A stretch of 64,000 nucleotides of DNA from CAZPXZ01 sp965221505 (GTDB lineage Bacteria; Pseudomonadota; Alphaproteobacteria; Rhodobacterales; CAZPXZ01). Position numbers and translations under genes: made by a program. Positions 26,053 through 35,321 of this stretch are shown here, piece by piece. The notes under the pieces were generated by a model. The model saw only the letters and a program-made list of their open reading frames with translations. It did not search any database and was not told the origin of the DNA. The stretch spans positions 1,302,001 to 1,366,000 of the forward strand of contig CBDCSI010000002.1 of assembly GCA_965221505.1 (NCBI GenBank), read 5' to 3'. The stretch's first letter is position 1. Each line of letters begins with the position of its first letter.

Positions 26053-26823
26053 ATGCAGGAGAGAGCCGCCCCGCCGCCGGACGACGAGGAAGTCGACTTC
26101 GGATACCGGCGCGTTTCGCGGGACACGAAGCCCGGTCTCGTCCGCGACGTCTTCACCAGCGTCGCCGGGCGTTACGACGTGATGAACGACCTGATGTCGT
26201 TCGGAATTCACCGCCTCTGGAAGGACGCCATGGCGGACTGGCTCGCGCCGCGGCCCGGCATGCGAATCCTGGATCTCGCCGGGGGAACCGGAGACATCGC
26301 CTTCCGGCTCCTCGATCGCGCCAACGGCGAAGTCGGGATCGACGTCTGCGACATGGCCGAGGCGATGCTGTCGAAGGGCCGCGACCGGCGAGAGGCCTCG
26401 TCCTACGGCGACGCGCTCCGGTGGATCTGCGCCGACGGCGCCGCGCTGCCCTACCCGGACCGCACCTTCGACGCGGTCACGGTCGCCTTCGGGCTCCGCA
26501 ACGTCGCGGATGTCGAGGCGGTACTCGGCGAGGCGTACCGCGTGCTGCGCGTGAACGGCCGGTTCCTGTGCCTCGAATTCAGCCGCGTCCGTTCCCCCGG
26601 CGTCGAGCGTCTCTACGACGCCTGGTCGTTCGAGGCGATCCCGCGCATCGGGTCGGTCGTCGCACAGGACGAGGCGGCGTACCGGTATCTGGTGGAGAGC
26701 ATTCGGCGCTTTCCCGATCAGGAGACGCTGGCGGAACTCATGACCGGGGCGGGATTCTCGCTGGTCAAGTGGCGCGACCTTTCGCTCGGAATCGTCGCGC
26801 TGCACTCCGGCTGGCGGGTCTGA
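26053..26823 (+). CDS. ubiE: Ubiquinone/menaquinone biosynthesis C-methyltransferase UbiE
   Basis: The 256-aa product has the UbiE pattern: YDVMNDLMSFGIHRLWKD at about 44-61, the AdoMet motif I LDLAGGTGDIAF at about 79-90, VAFGLRNV at about 150-157, and the FLCLEFSRV strand. It methylates the C-2 position of the ubiquinone benzoquinol. It ends 4 bp before ubiB, so the two are one operon. The ATG at 26053 was chosen because the protein is alignable from about residue 12 (DFGYRRV) and frames further upstream overlap mutM. Confidence 0.95.
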   Translation: MQERAAPPPDDEEVDFGYRRVSRDTKPGLVRDVFTSVAGRYDVMNDLMSFGIHRLWKDAMADWLAPRPGMRILDLAGGTGDIAFRLLDRANGEVGIDVCDMAEAMLSKGRDRREASSYGDALRWICADGAALPYPDRTFDAVTVAFGLRNVADVEAVLGEAYRVLRVNGRFLCLEFSRVRSPGVERLYDAWSFEAIPRIGSVVAQDEAAYRYLVESIRRFPDQETLAELMTGAGFSLVKWRDLSLGIVALHSGWRV

Positions 26824-26827
26824 CCCC

Positions 26828-28357
26828 GTGATCGGAACCGTGCTGAGCCTGCTGCGACTGGCCCGGTTCGCAGGAACGCTGGCGCGCAACAACGCGCTCT
26901 ACCCGGTCCTGGAGGGCATGGGGTTTTCCCGCGTCGGCGTGCGCGCGCTGGCCTGCGTCTGCTGGCCGCTTCGCCCGTTCGGCGTGCGCGGCAATCCCTC
27001 CCTCTCGCCGGTGACCCGAGCGCTGGTCGCGCTCGGCCCGGCCTACGTCAAGTTCGGCCAGTCGCTGGCCACGCGGCCGGACATCCTGGGCAGCGACCTG
27101 GCCCGGATGCTGCGCCCGCTCCAGGACCGGCTGCCGTCCTTCTCCGACGCCGAGGCGAGGGAGACCGTCGAGGACCAGCTTCGCCGTCCGGTCGGCGAGC
27201 TGTTCGACGACTTCGGACCGCCGGTCGCGGCCGCGTCCATCGCCCAGGTGCACCGCGCCGTGGACAAGGAAACCGGCCTGCCGGTCGCGGTCAAGATCCT
27301 GCGCCCGGGCATCGAGGCAACTTTCGAGCGGGACACCGCGGCGTTCCTGCTGGTCGCCCGGATCCTCAGCGTCCTGCGCCCGGGGTTTCGGCGGCTTCGG
27401 GCCGAGGCGGTGGTGCGGAACTTCCGGCGCTCCGTCACCAACGAGATGAACCTCCTGAACGAGGCGGCGCTGGCGGCCGAGTTCGCTGACAACATCGCGT
27501 CGGATCCGGGGTTTCGCGCCGCCCGTCCCGTCTGGCGCCTGACGGCGCGACGGGTGCTGACCAGCGGCTGGGAGGACGGGACGCCGATCGACGACGTTCC
27601 CGCGATGCGCGCCGCGGGCCGCACGCCGGAGGAGACGGCGGCGGACCTCCTGCAGCTATTCCTCCGCTGCGCCCTGCGCGACGGGCTGTTCCACGCCGAC
27701 ATGCATCACGGAAACCTGCGCATCGCGCCGGACGGCGCCGTGGTGCTGATGGACTTCGGCATCATGGGCCGGCTCAACGGCACCACCCGGCGCGCCTACG
27801 CGAACATCCTCTACGGGTTTCACACCCGGGACTATCTCCGGTCCGCGCGGGCGCATCGCGACGTCGGCTACCTCCCGGCGGACCAGGACATTCACGCCTT
27901 CGCGCAGGCGCTCCGAAGCATCATCGAGCCGATCTTCGGGGAGCGGGCGGCGAACATCTCCATGGGGCGCGTGCTCGCGCAGCTCTTTTCGGTGACCGAG
28001 CGGTTCGGAATGCGGACCCAGACGCAGCTGCTCCTGCTGCAGAAGACCATGGCGGTGGTGGAAGGCGTTGCGCGGGGCCTGGATCCGAATCTGGACATCT
28101 GGGAGGTCTCGAAGCCCGTGGTGAAGGAATGGGTGGAGGAGAACGTCGGCGCGAAGCGCGCCGCGAACGACCTCAAGGAGACCGTGTCGGTGCTGGTGAG
28201 CCTGAGTCCGCAGCTGCCGGCGATCGCCGAGAGGCTCCTGTCGCCGAAGCCCCCGGAGCCGGAGGACGACGAATCGAGCCTGGCGTGGGACCCCCGTTTC
28301 CTGCGCGGCGTGATCGTCGGACTGGCGCTGGCGCTGGCCGCGGCGATAATCCTTTGA
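26828..28357 (+). CDS. ubiB: Ubiquinone biosynthesis regulatory kinase-like protein UbiB (ABC1/ADCK family)
   Basis: A GTG start at 26828 follows the ubiE stop by 4 bp. The 509-aa protein has the atypical kinase-like core: the KxGQ motif YVKFGQSLATRPD at about 73-85, AAASIAQVHRA (Ala-rich nucleotide loop), VAVKILRPG with the conserved Lys, HADMHHGN and MDFGIMG for metal and phosphate. The C-terminus ends in a hydrophobic anchor (GVIVGLALALAAAIIL). It supports the hydroxylation steps of ubiquinone synthesis at the membrane. Confidence 0.94.
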   Translation: MIGTVLSLLRLARFAGTLARNNALYPVLEGMGFSRVGVRALACVCWPLRPFGVRGNPSLSPVTRALVALGPAYVKFGQSLATRPDILGSDLARMLRPLQDRLPSFSDAEARETVEDQLRRPVGELFDDFGPPVAAASIAQVHRAVDKETGLPVAVKILRPGIEATFERDTAAFLLVARILSVLRPGFRRLRAEAVVRNFRRSVTNEMNLLNEAALAAEFADNIASDPGFRAARPVWRLTARRVLTSGWEDGTPIDDVPAMRAAGRTPEETAADLLQLFLRCALRDGLFHADMHHGNLRIAPDGAVVLMDFGIMGRLNGTTRRAYANILYGFHTRDYLRSARAHRDVGYLPADQDIHAFAQALRSIIEPIFGERAANISMGRVLAQLFSVTERFGMRTQTQLLLLQKTMAVVEGVARGLDPNLDIWEVSKPVVKEWVEENVGAKRAANDLKETVSVLVSLSPQLPAIAERLLSPKPPEPEDDESSLAWDPRFLRGVIVGLALALAAAIIL

Positions 28358-28448
28358 GCCGTGCCGTCGGGGCGTTTCCCAACGGCCGCCGAATGTGGTA
28401 CCACCGCCCCGGGCCGGCAGCGCGGCGGGCTTCTCCGGGAGGCACCTG

Positions 28449-29435
28449 ATGAATGCGGAACGACTTCGGGTCGTGGTCACCCGTCGACTGCCCGAGCCCG
28501 TGGAAACCCGGCTCTGCGAGCTGTTCGACACCGCCCTGAACGAGACCGACGAAGCCATGTCGGAGCCGGCGCTCGCCGACGCGATGGCCACCGCCGACGT
28601 GCTGGTGCCGACCGTCACCGACAAGATCGACCAGCGGCTCCTGGCCCGCGCCGGTCCGCGCCTGAAGCTGATCGCGAATTACGGCGCGGGCTTCGACCAT
28701 ATCGACGTGGAGACCGCCCTGAACCGGGGCGTCATGGTCACCAACACGCCGGACGTGCTGACCGAAGACACGGCCGATTTCGCCATGGCGCTGATCCTGT
28801 CCGTTCCGCGCCGGCTGTTCTCGTCGGCGCGGGTTCTGGAGCGGGGCGAGTGGACCGGCTGGACGCCGACCGGCTTTCTCGGGCACCGCATCCACGGCAA
28901 GCGCCTCGGAATCGTCGGCATGGGCCGGATCGGCAAGGCGATCGCGCGGCGCGCGTCCGCCTTCGGCCTGCAGGTGCATTACCACAACCGGCGCCGCGTG
29001 AACCCGTCCGTCGAGCAGGAACTCGGTGCGACCTACTGGGAGAGCCTCGACCAGATGCTGGCGAGGATGGACATCGTCTCGGTGAACTGCCCGCGAACGC
29101 CGGCGACCTACCATCTGCTCTCCGCCCGGCGCCTCCAGCTCCTGAAACCCGAGGCCTATATCGTCAACGTCTCCCGCGGCGACGTGATCGACGAGGCGGC
29201 GCTGACCCGGATGCTGGCGCAGGGGCGGATCGCCGGCGTCGGCCTCGACGTGTTCGAGAACGAACCGGTGCCGCATCCGAGACTCATGGGAATTCCGGAC
29301 GCTGTGTTGCTGCCGCATGTCGGGTCCGCGACCATCGAGGGCCGGATCGACATGGGCGAGAAAGTCCTGATCAACATCAAGACCTTCGCCGACGGCCACA
29401 GCCCGCCGGACCGCGTGCTTCCGTCCATGCTGTAA
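28449..29435 (+). CDS. D-isomer-specific 2-hydroxyacid dehydrogenase (glyoxylate/hydroxypyruvate reductase type)
   Basis: The 328-aa protein begins after CGGGAGGCACCTG. It has the NAD(P)-binding motif GMGRIGKAIARRA at about 156-168, catalytic Arg in VNVSRGDVIDE, Glu in DVFENEP, and His in LLPHVGSAT near the C-terminus, the full catalytic triad. Members reduce glyoxylate, hydroxypyruvate or related 2-oxo acids. The gene stands 90 bp after ubiB. The specific substrate is inferred from the overall GyaR-like appearance. Confidence 0.9.
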   Translation: MNAERLRVVVTRRLPEPVETRLCELFDTALNETDEAMSEPALADAMATADVLVPTVTDKIDQRLLARAGPRLKLIANYGAGFDHIDVETALNRGVMVTNTPDVLTEDTADFAMALILSVPRRLFSSARVLERGEWTGWTPTGFLGHRIHGKRLGIVGMGRIGKAIARRASAFGLQVHYHNRRRVNPSVEQELGATYWESLDQMLARMDIVSVNCPRTPATYHLLSARRLQLLKPEAYIVNVSRGDVIDEAALTRMLAQGRIAGVGLDVFENEPVPHPRLMGIPDAVLLPHVGSATIEGRIDMGEKVLINIKTFADGHSPPDRVLPSML

Positions 29436-29728
29436 GGGGCGCCCGTCCCGGTATCGAGCGAGCGGACGCCGCGGCGCAGTACGCGGGGCGGTCTCCGCAA
29501 TTGGCCGCTGGCCTGCCGTGACCGTCACGGGAAGAAGCGTCGATCGGGGCGCCCTGCGCGACGTTTCGGCCGGTGTCGAAGCCGCCGGGTCGGCTGACCC
29601 CCCCTCGGGTGGCCTGCCGACAGGGAACGGACTTCGCTTCCGCAAGAGTGCGTTCCTTCGGGGCGAACCGGGCGAACGACGTAGGGTACGCCGCGGACCG
29701 TTATGGAGGGCACGGGACGATCCGGCGC

Positions 29729-30730
29729 GTGCGGATCGCGAACTTCAAACGGTTCCGGGACGAGACGTTCGAACTCGCGGAAACGACGGTACTCGCCGGC
29801 CCGAACGACGCCGGAAAGTCCACGGTTCTGCAGGCCATCGCGACGTGGAAGCTCCTCCTCGACCGGTGGGTTGCGGCGCGCGAGAGCGGAGAGCGCATCG
29901 GGCGGTCGGGCGTCAGAATTCTGCGCTCCGACCTCGCTTCGGTTCCCGTGCGCGAAATGAACCTGCTGTGGGAAGACCGGAGGGTCGTCGGCGCCCGGGG
30001 CGCGGCCGGCGCGCGGCGGCCGATCGAGATCGAAATCGACGGCGAGTCCGGCGCCGCCTCGTGGAGTTGCGGAATCGAGCTTCGCTACGCCAATCCGGAG
30101 CAGGCGTACCTGCGCCCGAAGGACGCGGGAAGGCTCGGGCTCGACGCGATCCGGCGGTTCCCCCCGGACGAAGCGGATGCGCTGGCCGTCGTTTTCGTCC
30201 CGCCGCTTTCCGGGATCGAGCGCGACGAGCCGAGGCGGGAGCAGGGCATGCAGGACCTGCTCGTCGGCCAGGGGCGCGCGGGCGAGATCCTGCGAAACCT
30301 CCTGTGGGAAGTCGCCTCGGCCGGGGACGCGCCCCGTTGGGAGCGGCTTGCGAAGCACATGCAGGATCTCTTTCGGATTGAGCTGATCAGGCCGGTCTAT
30401 TCCCCGAGCCGACCCCACATCCATTGCGAATACCGCGATCCCGCCTGCACCCGGCCTCTGGATCTCGCCAGCGCCGGGAGCGGATCGCTTCAGACGCTCC
30501 TGCTCTTTGCGTTCCTCTACGCGCGGCCCGCTGCGGTGCTGCTGCTGGACGAGCCCGACGCGCACCAGCATCCCGTCCTGCAGCGGAAGGTCTACGACCT
30601 CCTTCGCGAGGCGGCGCGGGAGAGGGGCGGACAATTGATCGTCGCGACCCATTCGGAGGCCGTCCTGGATGCGACGGCGCCGGAGCGGACGCTGCGTCTC
30701 GTCAGGCCGGCGCGCCGCGCTCTCGCCTGA
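29729..30730 (+). CDS. AAA family ATPase (RecF/OLD-like, no TOPRIM)
   Basis: The likely start is GTG 29729 (VRIANFKRFRDETFEL, the usual first strand of SMC-like ATPases), with GGAGGG about 18 bp upstream; a longer open frame begins at 29573. Walker A GPNDAGKST is at about 28-36. GSGSLQTLLL acts as the ABC signature, and VLLLDEPDAHQHP plus IVATHSEA form Walker B and the H-loop. At 333 aa it has only the ATPase half of OLD nucleases and no TOPRIM domain. Such solo ATPases can be DNA-repair-like or defence components. Its neighbours (2-hydroxyacid dehydrogenase, preT) give no hint. Confidence 0.8.
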   Translation: MRIANFKRFRDETFELAETTVLAGPNDAGKSTVLQAIATWKLLLDRWVAARESGERIGRSGVRILRSDLASVPVREMNLLWEDRRVVGARGAAGARRPIEIEIDGESGAASWSCGIELRYANPEQAYLRPKDAGRLGLDAIRRFPPDEADALAVVFVPPLSGIERDEPRREQGMQDLLVGQGRAGEILRNLLWEVASAGDAPRWERLAKHMQDLFRIELIRPVYSPSRPHIHCEYRDPACTRPLDLASAGSGSLQTLLLFAFLYARPAAVLLLDEPDAHQHPVLQRKVYDLLREAARERGGQLIVATHSEAVLDATAPERTLRLVRPARRALA

Positions 30731-30889
30731 CGGCGAGAGCGGATTCCGCCTCTGGACGAACCCGTCGCCGGCCGGCCCGAAGCCCTTGCCGTTTGCGGCC
30801 GTTTCGCTTGACACGGCACCGGGATAGAACATGATGGACGCCTTGGGTGCCGGAAGTCGTCGCCGGCATGGTGCTTTGGGAGATGGGGA

Positions 30890-32221
30890 TTGGCCAATTC
30901 CGAACTGTCGCCCGGCGTGGTTCCCGCACGGTTGCCCGGGGAAGCCTACGAGGAGAACTTCGCGGACCTCCACAAGCCCTTGAGCGCGCATGAGGCGCTG
31001 GTCTCTGCGGACCGCTGCTATTTCTGTCACGACGCGCCCTGCGTCACCGCCTGTCCGACCGAGATCGACATTCCCCTGTTCATTCGGCAGATCGCGTCCG
31101 GCGTGCCGAAGGCGGCGGCGCGAACCATCCTCGACCAGAACATTCTCGGCGGAATGTGCGCGCGAGCCTGTCCGACCGAGACGCTGTGCGAGGAAGCCTG
31201 CGTCCGCGAGGCGGCGGAGGGGCTGCCGGTCCAGATCGGGCTCCTGCAGCGCTACGCGACCGACACGCTGATCGATTCCGGCGAGCATCCGTACGAACGC
31301 GCGCCGGAGACCGGCCGCACGGTGGCGGTACTCGGCGCCGGGCCGGCGGGTCTAGCCTGTGCGCATCGCCTCGCGATGCGGGGTCACAGGGCCGTGATCT
31401 TCGAGACCCGCACGAAGCCCGGGGGGCTGAACGAGTTCGGCATCGCGTCCTACAAGACCGTGGACGGGTTTGCGGCGCGCGAGGTCGACTGGCTTCTCTC
31501 CGTCGGCGGGATCGAGGTCCGCGCCGGCCAGGATTCCGGCGCACCGGATATCCCCGCGTTTCTCGACGGGTTCGACGCGGTGTTTCTCGGCATCGGGCTT
31601 TCCGGGGTCAACGCGCTCGCCGCCGAGGGCGTCGACTGCGAGAACGTGGAGGACGCCGTCTCGTTCATCGCCGACCTTCGACAGGCCGGCGATCTCGCCT
31701 CCGTCCCCGTAGGCCGGCACGTCGTCGTGATCGGCGGCGGCATGACGGCGATCGATGCGGCGGTGCAGTCGAAGCTGCTCGGAGCGGACAGCGTCACCCT
31801 CGCCTATCGGCGGGGAAGGGACCGGATGAAGGCTTCGGCCTTCGAACAGGAACTCGCATTGAAACGGGGCGTGCGCATTCTCGTGAACGTACAGCCGGTC
31901 GCGGTTCGCGGCGACGCCGAGTCCGGCGCCGTTCGGGAGGTGGAGTTGGCGCGCACGGGCGACGGAGCGGGAACGGCGGAGTCTATCCGCGTCCCGGCGG
32001 ACCAGGTGCTGATCGCGATCGGGCAGCGTCTCGGGATCGTGGAGGACGGGGCCCTCGTCCTGGAGAACGGAAAGGTCGCCGTGGACGAGCGCGGACGCAC
32101 GAGCGTCGAAGGGGTCTGGGCTGGCGGCGACTGCGTCTCCCGGGGAGAGGACCTGACCGTCACGGCGGTGGCGCAGGGTCGGGACGCGGCCGAGGACATC
32201 CATCGGACCCTGACGGGCTAG
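30890..32221 (+). CDS. preT: NAD-dependent dihydropyrimidine dehydrogenase subunit PreT
   Basis: The start is TTG 30890 after GGGAGATGGGGA; the nearby ATGs are in other frames. The 443-aa protein has two N-terminal Fe-S cysteine clusters, CYFCHDAPCVTACPTEID near residue 43 and CARACPTETLCEEAC near residue 89, followed by FAD and NAD(P)H dinucleotide folds (GAGPAG near 149, GGGMTAID near 281). It passes electrons from NADH to PreA for reduction of uracil or thymine. preA follows 28 bp downstream. Confidence 0.93.
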   Translation: MANSELSPGVVPARLPGEAYEENFADLHKPLSAHEALVSADRCYFCHDAPCVTACPTEIDIPLFIRQIASGVPKAAARTILDQNILGGMCARACPTETLCEEACVREAAEGLPVQIGLLQRYATDTLIDSGEHPYERAPETGRTVAVLGAGPAGLACAHRLAMRGHRAVIFETRTKPGGLNEFGIASYKTVDGFAAREVDWLLSVGGIEVRAGQDSGAPDIPAFLDGFDAVFLGIGLSGVNALAAEGVDCENVEDAVSFIADLRQAGDLASVPVGRHVVVIGGGMTAIDAAVQSKLLGADSVTLAYRRGRDRMKASAFEQELALKRGVRILVNVQPVAVRGDAESGAVREVELARTGDGAGTAESIRVPADQVLIAIGQRLGIVEDGALVLENGKVAVDERGRTSVEGVWAGGDCVSRGEDLTVTAVAQGRDAAEDIHRTLTG

Positions 32222-32249
32222 GCGCCGCGCGAAGAGCGGGAGAGGGATC

Positions 32250-33542
32250 ATGGCAAGTCTTGCGACGGAGTTCGTCGGCATTCGGTCGCCGAATCCGTTC
32301 TGGCTGGCGTCGGCGCCGCCGACGGACAAGGAATACAACGTGCGGCGGGCCTTCGAACAGGGCTGGGGCGGGGTGGTATGGAAGACCCTCGGGCTGGACC
32401 CGCCGATCGTCAACGTGAACGGGCCGCGCTACGGCGCCGTCTGGGGGCCGGACCGGCAGCTTCTCGGCATGAACAACATCGAGTTGATCACCGACCGGCC
32501 GCTGCAGACGAACCTCGACGAGATCAAGGCGGTGAAGCGCGACTATCCGGATCGGGCCATGGTGGTATCGCTGATGGTCCCCTGCGAGGAGCCGTGCTGG
32601 ACGTCGATCCTTCGCCAGGTGGAGGAGACCGGCGCCGACGGCGTGGAGCTGAATTTCGGCTGCCCGCACGGAATGAGCGAGCGGGGCATGGGTTCCGCCG
32701 TCGGGCAGGTGCCCGAATACATCGAGATGGTCACCCGCTGGTGCAAGGCCAGCACCCGGATGCCCGTGATCGTGAAGCTGACGCCGAACGTCACGGACGT
32801 GCGCTACCCCGCCCGCGCGGCGAAAAAGGGCGGCGCGGACGCGGTGAGCCTGATCAACACCATCAACTCGATCACCAGCGTGAATCTGGACAGTTTCTCG
32901 CCGGAGCCCATGATCGACGGAAAGGGCACACACGGCGGATATTGCGGCCCGGCGGTTCGTCCGGTGGCGTTGCACATGGTGGCGGAGATCGCGCGCGATT
33001 CCGAGACGAAGGGGTTCCCGATCTCCGGCATCGGCGGCATCGGCGTGTGGCGGGACGCGGCGGAGTTCATCGCGCTCGGCTGCGAAACGGTACAGGTCTG
33101 CACGGCGGCGATGGCCTACGGCTTCCGGATCGTGCACGAGTTGACGGCCGGCCTCAGGCAATGGATGGACGAGCGGGGCCATGCGGATCTGGATTCGATT
33201 CGTGGCCGCGCGGTCTCCAACGTGACCGACTGGCAGTACCTCAACCTGAACCACGTGACCAAGGCCCGGATCGACCAGGATCTCTGCATCAAGTGCGGGC
33301 GCTGCTACGCCGCCTGCGAAGACGCGTCGCACCAGGCGATCGCGATGCGTCCCGGGCGGGTGTTCGAGGTCATCGACGAGGAATGCGTCGCGTGCAACCT
33401 CTGCGTGAACGTTTGTCCGGTGGAGGGCTGCATCGACATGGAAACGCTGCCGGTGGGCGCCACGGACACCCGAACGGGCCAGACCGTTTCGGACCGATAC
33501 GCGAACTGGACGACGCATCCGAACAATCCGGGCGCTGCCTGA
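32250..33542 (+). CDS. preA: NAD-dependent dihydropyrimidine dehydrogenase subunit PreA
   Basis: The 430-aa protein is a dihydroorotate-dehydrogenase-type FMN barrel (about residues 5-320) with GMNNIELITDRP, NFGCPHG and GIGGIGVW at the FMN and substrate positions. A C-terminal ferredoxin domain carries two [4Fe-4S] motifs, CIKCGRCYAAC at about 345 and CVACNLCVNVC at about 379. With PreT it forms the heteromeric enzyme that starts reductive pyrimidine catabolism. No later pathway genes (hydantoinase, ureidopropionase) lie next to it in the window. Confidence 0.95.
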   Translation: MASLATEFVGIRSPNPFWLASAPPTDKEYNVRRAFEQGWGGVVWKTLGLDPPIVNVNGPRYGAVWGPDRQLLGMNNIELITDRPLQTNLDEIKAVKRDYPDRAMVVSLMVPCEEPCWTSILRQVEETGADGVELNFGCPHGMSERGMGSAVGQVPEYIEMVTRWCKASTRMPVIVKLTPNVTDVRYPARAAKKGGADAVSLINTINSITSVNLDSFSPEPMIDGKGTHGGYCGPAVRPVALHMVAEIARDSETKGFPISGIGGIGVWRDAAEFIALGCETVQVCTAAMAYGFRIVHELTAGLRQWMDERGHADLDSIRGRAVSNVTDWQYLNLNHVTKARIDQDLCIKCGRCYAACEDASHQAIAMRPGRVFEVIDEECVACNLCVNVCPVEGCIDMETLPVGATDTRTGQTVSDRYANWTTHPNNPGAA

Positions 33543-33870
33543 GGGAACCTTCCGAACGGTCGTCCTCGTCGCCGGCGGCGACCGGGGCGGCCCGGCGCCC
33601 TGCGAAGGGGGTGGGTTGGGGCGCGGCGAGTCGGAAGGACCGCCCGTTCGCACCGAAAAGCGTTCCGTGACGGACCGTCCCGGCGCGCGGACCGGCGCCG
33701 ATCGGTCCCGCAAGCGGCGAATTCTCCCGATCCGGCGCGTTCTGCGATCGTGATATCGGAGCCGCGAGCCGTTGCGGTCGTCCGTTCGGACGCGCGGGCC
33801 GTTTGACCGACTCCGCCCCGTGGCAGTATGGTTGCGTCCGGTGCTAAATCGCAATCACGGAGGATCTGGA
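33543..33870. other. Intergenic region before the polyol transporter
   Basis: This is GC-rich with no protein-like frame. It should contain the promoter of the smoE-like operon. A GGAGGATCTGGA ribosome-binding site ends it. No regulator gene for the operon is adjacent. Confidence 0.4.
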
Positions 33871-35190
33871 ATGAACTTCAAGAAATTGGGCTTGCCGTTC
33901 TCGGCTGCGCTCGCAGCGGCCGGCATGATCGGAACGGCCGCGACCGCCGAGGAGTTGACCATCGCCACGGTGAACAACTCCGACATGATCATCATGCAAA
34001 AGCTGTCGCCGCAATGGGAAGCGGCCAGCGGACACACCCTGAACTGGGTCGTGCTGGAAGAGAACGTGCTGCGCCAGAGGGTCACGACCGATATCGCGAC
34101 CGGCGGCGGCCAGTTCGACATCATCACCATCGGCGCCTACGAGGCCCCGATCTGGGGCGGCCTCGGCTGGCTGACCGGCCTGGACGACCTGGGCGACGAC
34201 TACGACTACGACGACATCTACGAGAGCGTCCGCAACGGCCTTTCGGCGAACGGAACCCTGTATGCGGTGCCGTTCTACGCCGAGAGCTCGTTCACGTTCT
34301 ACCGCAAGGACCTGTTCGACGCGGCCGGAATCGACGTGCCGGCCCAGATGACCTACGACCAGCTCGCCGAATACGCCGCGGCGCTCCACGACCCGGACAA
34401 CGGCGTCTACGGCACCTGCCAGCGCGGCAAGGCCGGCTGGGGCGAGAACATGGCTTTCGTCGGTCCGATGGTGAACGCCTTCGGCGGCCGCTGGTTCGAC
34501 ATGGAATGGAATCCGCAGCTGACCAGCGAGCCGTGGGTCACCGCGGTGAACTACTACGTGGACCTGATGAACAACTACGGTCCTCCGGGCGCATCCGCCA
34601 ACGGCCATAACGAGAACCGCGCCCTCTTCGCCGACGGCAAGTGCGCCACGTGGGTCGACGCGACCTCCGCGGCCGGGTTCATTTACAACCCGAACGAGTC
34701 GACGGTGGCGGACAAGACGGACTTCACCGCGGCGCCGATGCAGGTCACCGACAAGGGCGCCGGCTGGTTCTGGGCCTGGGCGCTCGCCATTCCGTCCAGC
34801 TCGCAGAAGGCTGCGGCAGCGAAAGAGTTCCTCGCCTGGTCGACCTCCAAGGCATATGTGGAGCTGGTCGGCGAGTCCGAAGGATGGGTCGCGGCGCCTC
34901 CGGGCACGCGCAAGTCGACCTACGCCAACCCGATGTACCTCGAAGCGGCTCCGTTCGCGGAGACGGTTCGCGAGTCGATCCTCGCCGCGAACCCGGCCGA
35001 CGCGACGCTCGAGCCGGTTCCCTACACGGGTGTCCAGTTCGTCGCGATTCCCGAGTTCCAGGGGATCGGGACCTATGTCGGACAGCAGATCTCCGCCGCG
35101 CTGGCGGGATCGCAGTCGGTCGAGGAGGCCCTCGAGAACTCGCAGGCCTTCGCCGAGCGCGAAATGAGAAAGGCGGGTTACATCCAGTAA
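33871..35190 (+). CDS. Polyol ABC transporter substrate-binding protein (SmoE/MtlE-like)
   Basis: The 439-aa precursor has a Sec signal peptide (MNFKKLGLPF...GTAATAEE, cut near residue 27). The mature part is a family-1 extracellular solute-binding protein: TIATVNNSDMIIMQKLSPQW at the start, YAVPFYAESSFTFYRKDLF in the middle, GWFWAWALAIPSSS near residue 300. The wording is that of sorbitol/mannitol binding proteins. A 131-bp gap with a strong hairpin separates it from the permease, typical when the binding protein must be made in excess. Confidence 0.9.
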   Translation: MNFKKLGLPFSAALAAAGMIGTAATAEELTIATVNNSDMIIMQKLSPQWEAASGHTLNWVVLEENVLRQRVTTDIATGGGQFDIITIGAYEAPIWGGLGWLTGLDDLGDDYDYDDIYESVRNGLSANGTLYAVPFYAESSFTFYRKDLFDAAGIDVPAQMTYDQLAEYAAALHDPDNGVYGTCQRGKAGWGENMAFVGPMVNAFGGRWFDMEWNPQLTSEPWVTAVNYYVDLMNNYGPPGASANGHNENRALFADGKCATWVDATSAAGFIYNPNESTVADKTDFTAAPMQVTDKGAGWFWAWALAIPSSSQKAAAAKEFLAWSTSKAYVELVGESEGWVAAPPGTRKSTYANPMYLEAAPFAETVRESILAANPADATLEPVPYTGVQFVAIPEFQGIGTYVGQQISAALAGSQSVEEALENSQAFAEREMRKAGYIQ

Positions 35191-35201
35191 ACCTTCCTGA
35201 A

Positions 35202-35232
35202 GACCGGGGCCGGCTTCCGGCCGGCCCCGGTC
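35202..35232 (+). terminator. Strong intercistronic hairpin after the binding-protein gene
   Basis: GACCGGGGCCGGC (35202-35214) and its exact complement (35220-35232) form a 13-bp GC stem with a 5-nt loop, 11 bp after the smoE-like stop. No T-run follows, so it more likely protects the upstream mRNA or causes partial attenuation than full termination. Confidence 0.6.
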
Positions 35233-35321
35233 GCCGCATCCTGTCCGACCGGCCCTCGCCCATGCCGGAGCGCCACGGACCGAACCGTGCGCAGCGCGGG
35301 AATTGAACCAGGGATCCAGGG

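Noticed and set aside
28173..29645. A 490-codon minus-strand frame opposite the 2-hydroxyacid dehydrogenase
   Set aside because: It mirrors a gene with intact catalytic residues and has antisense-type composition.
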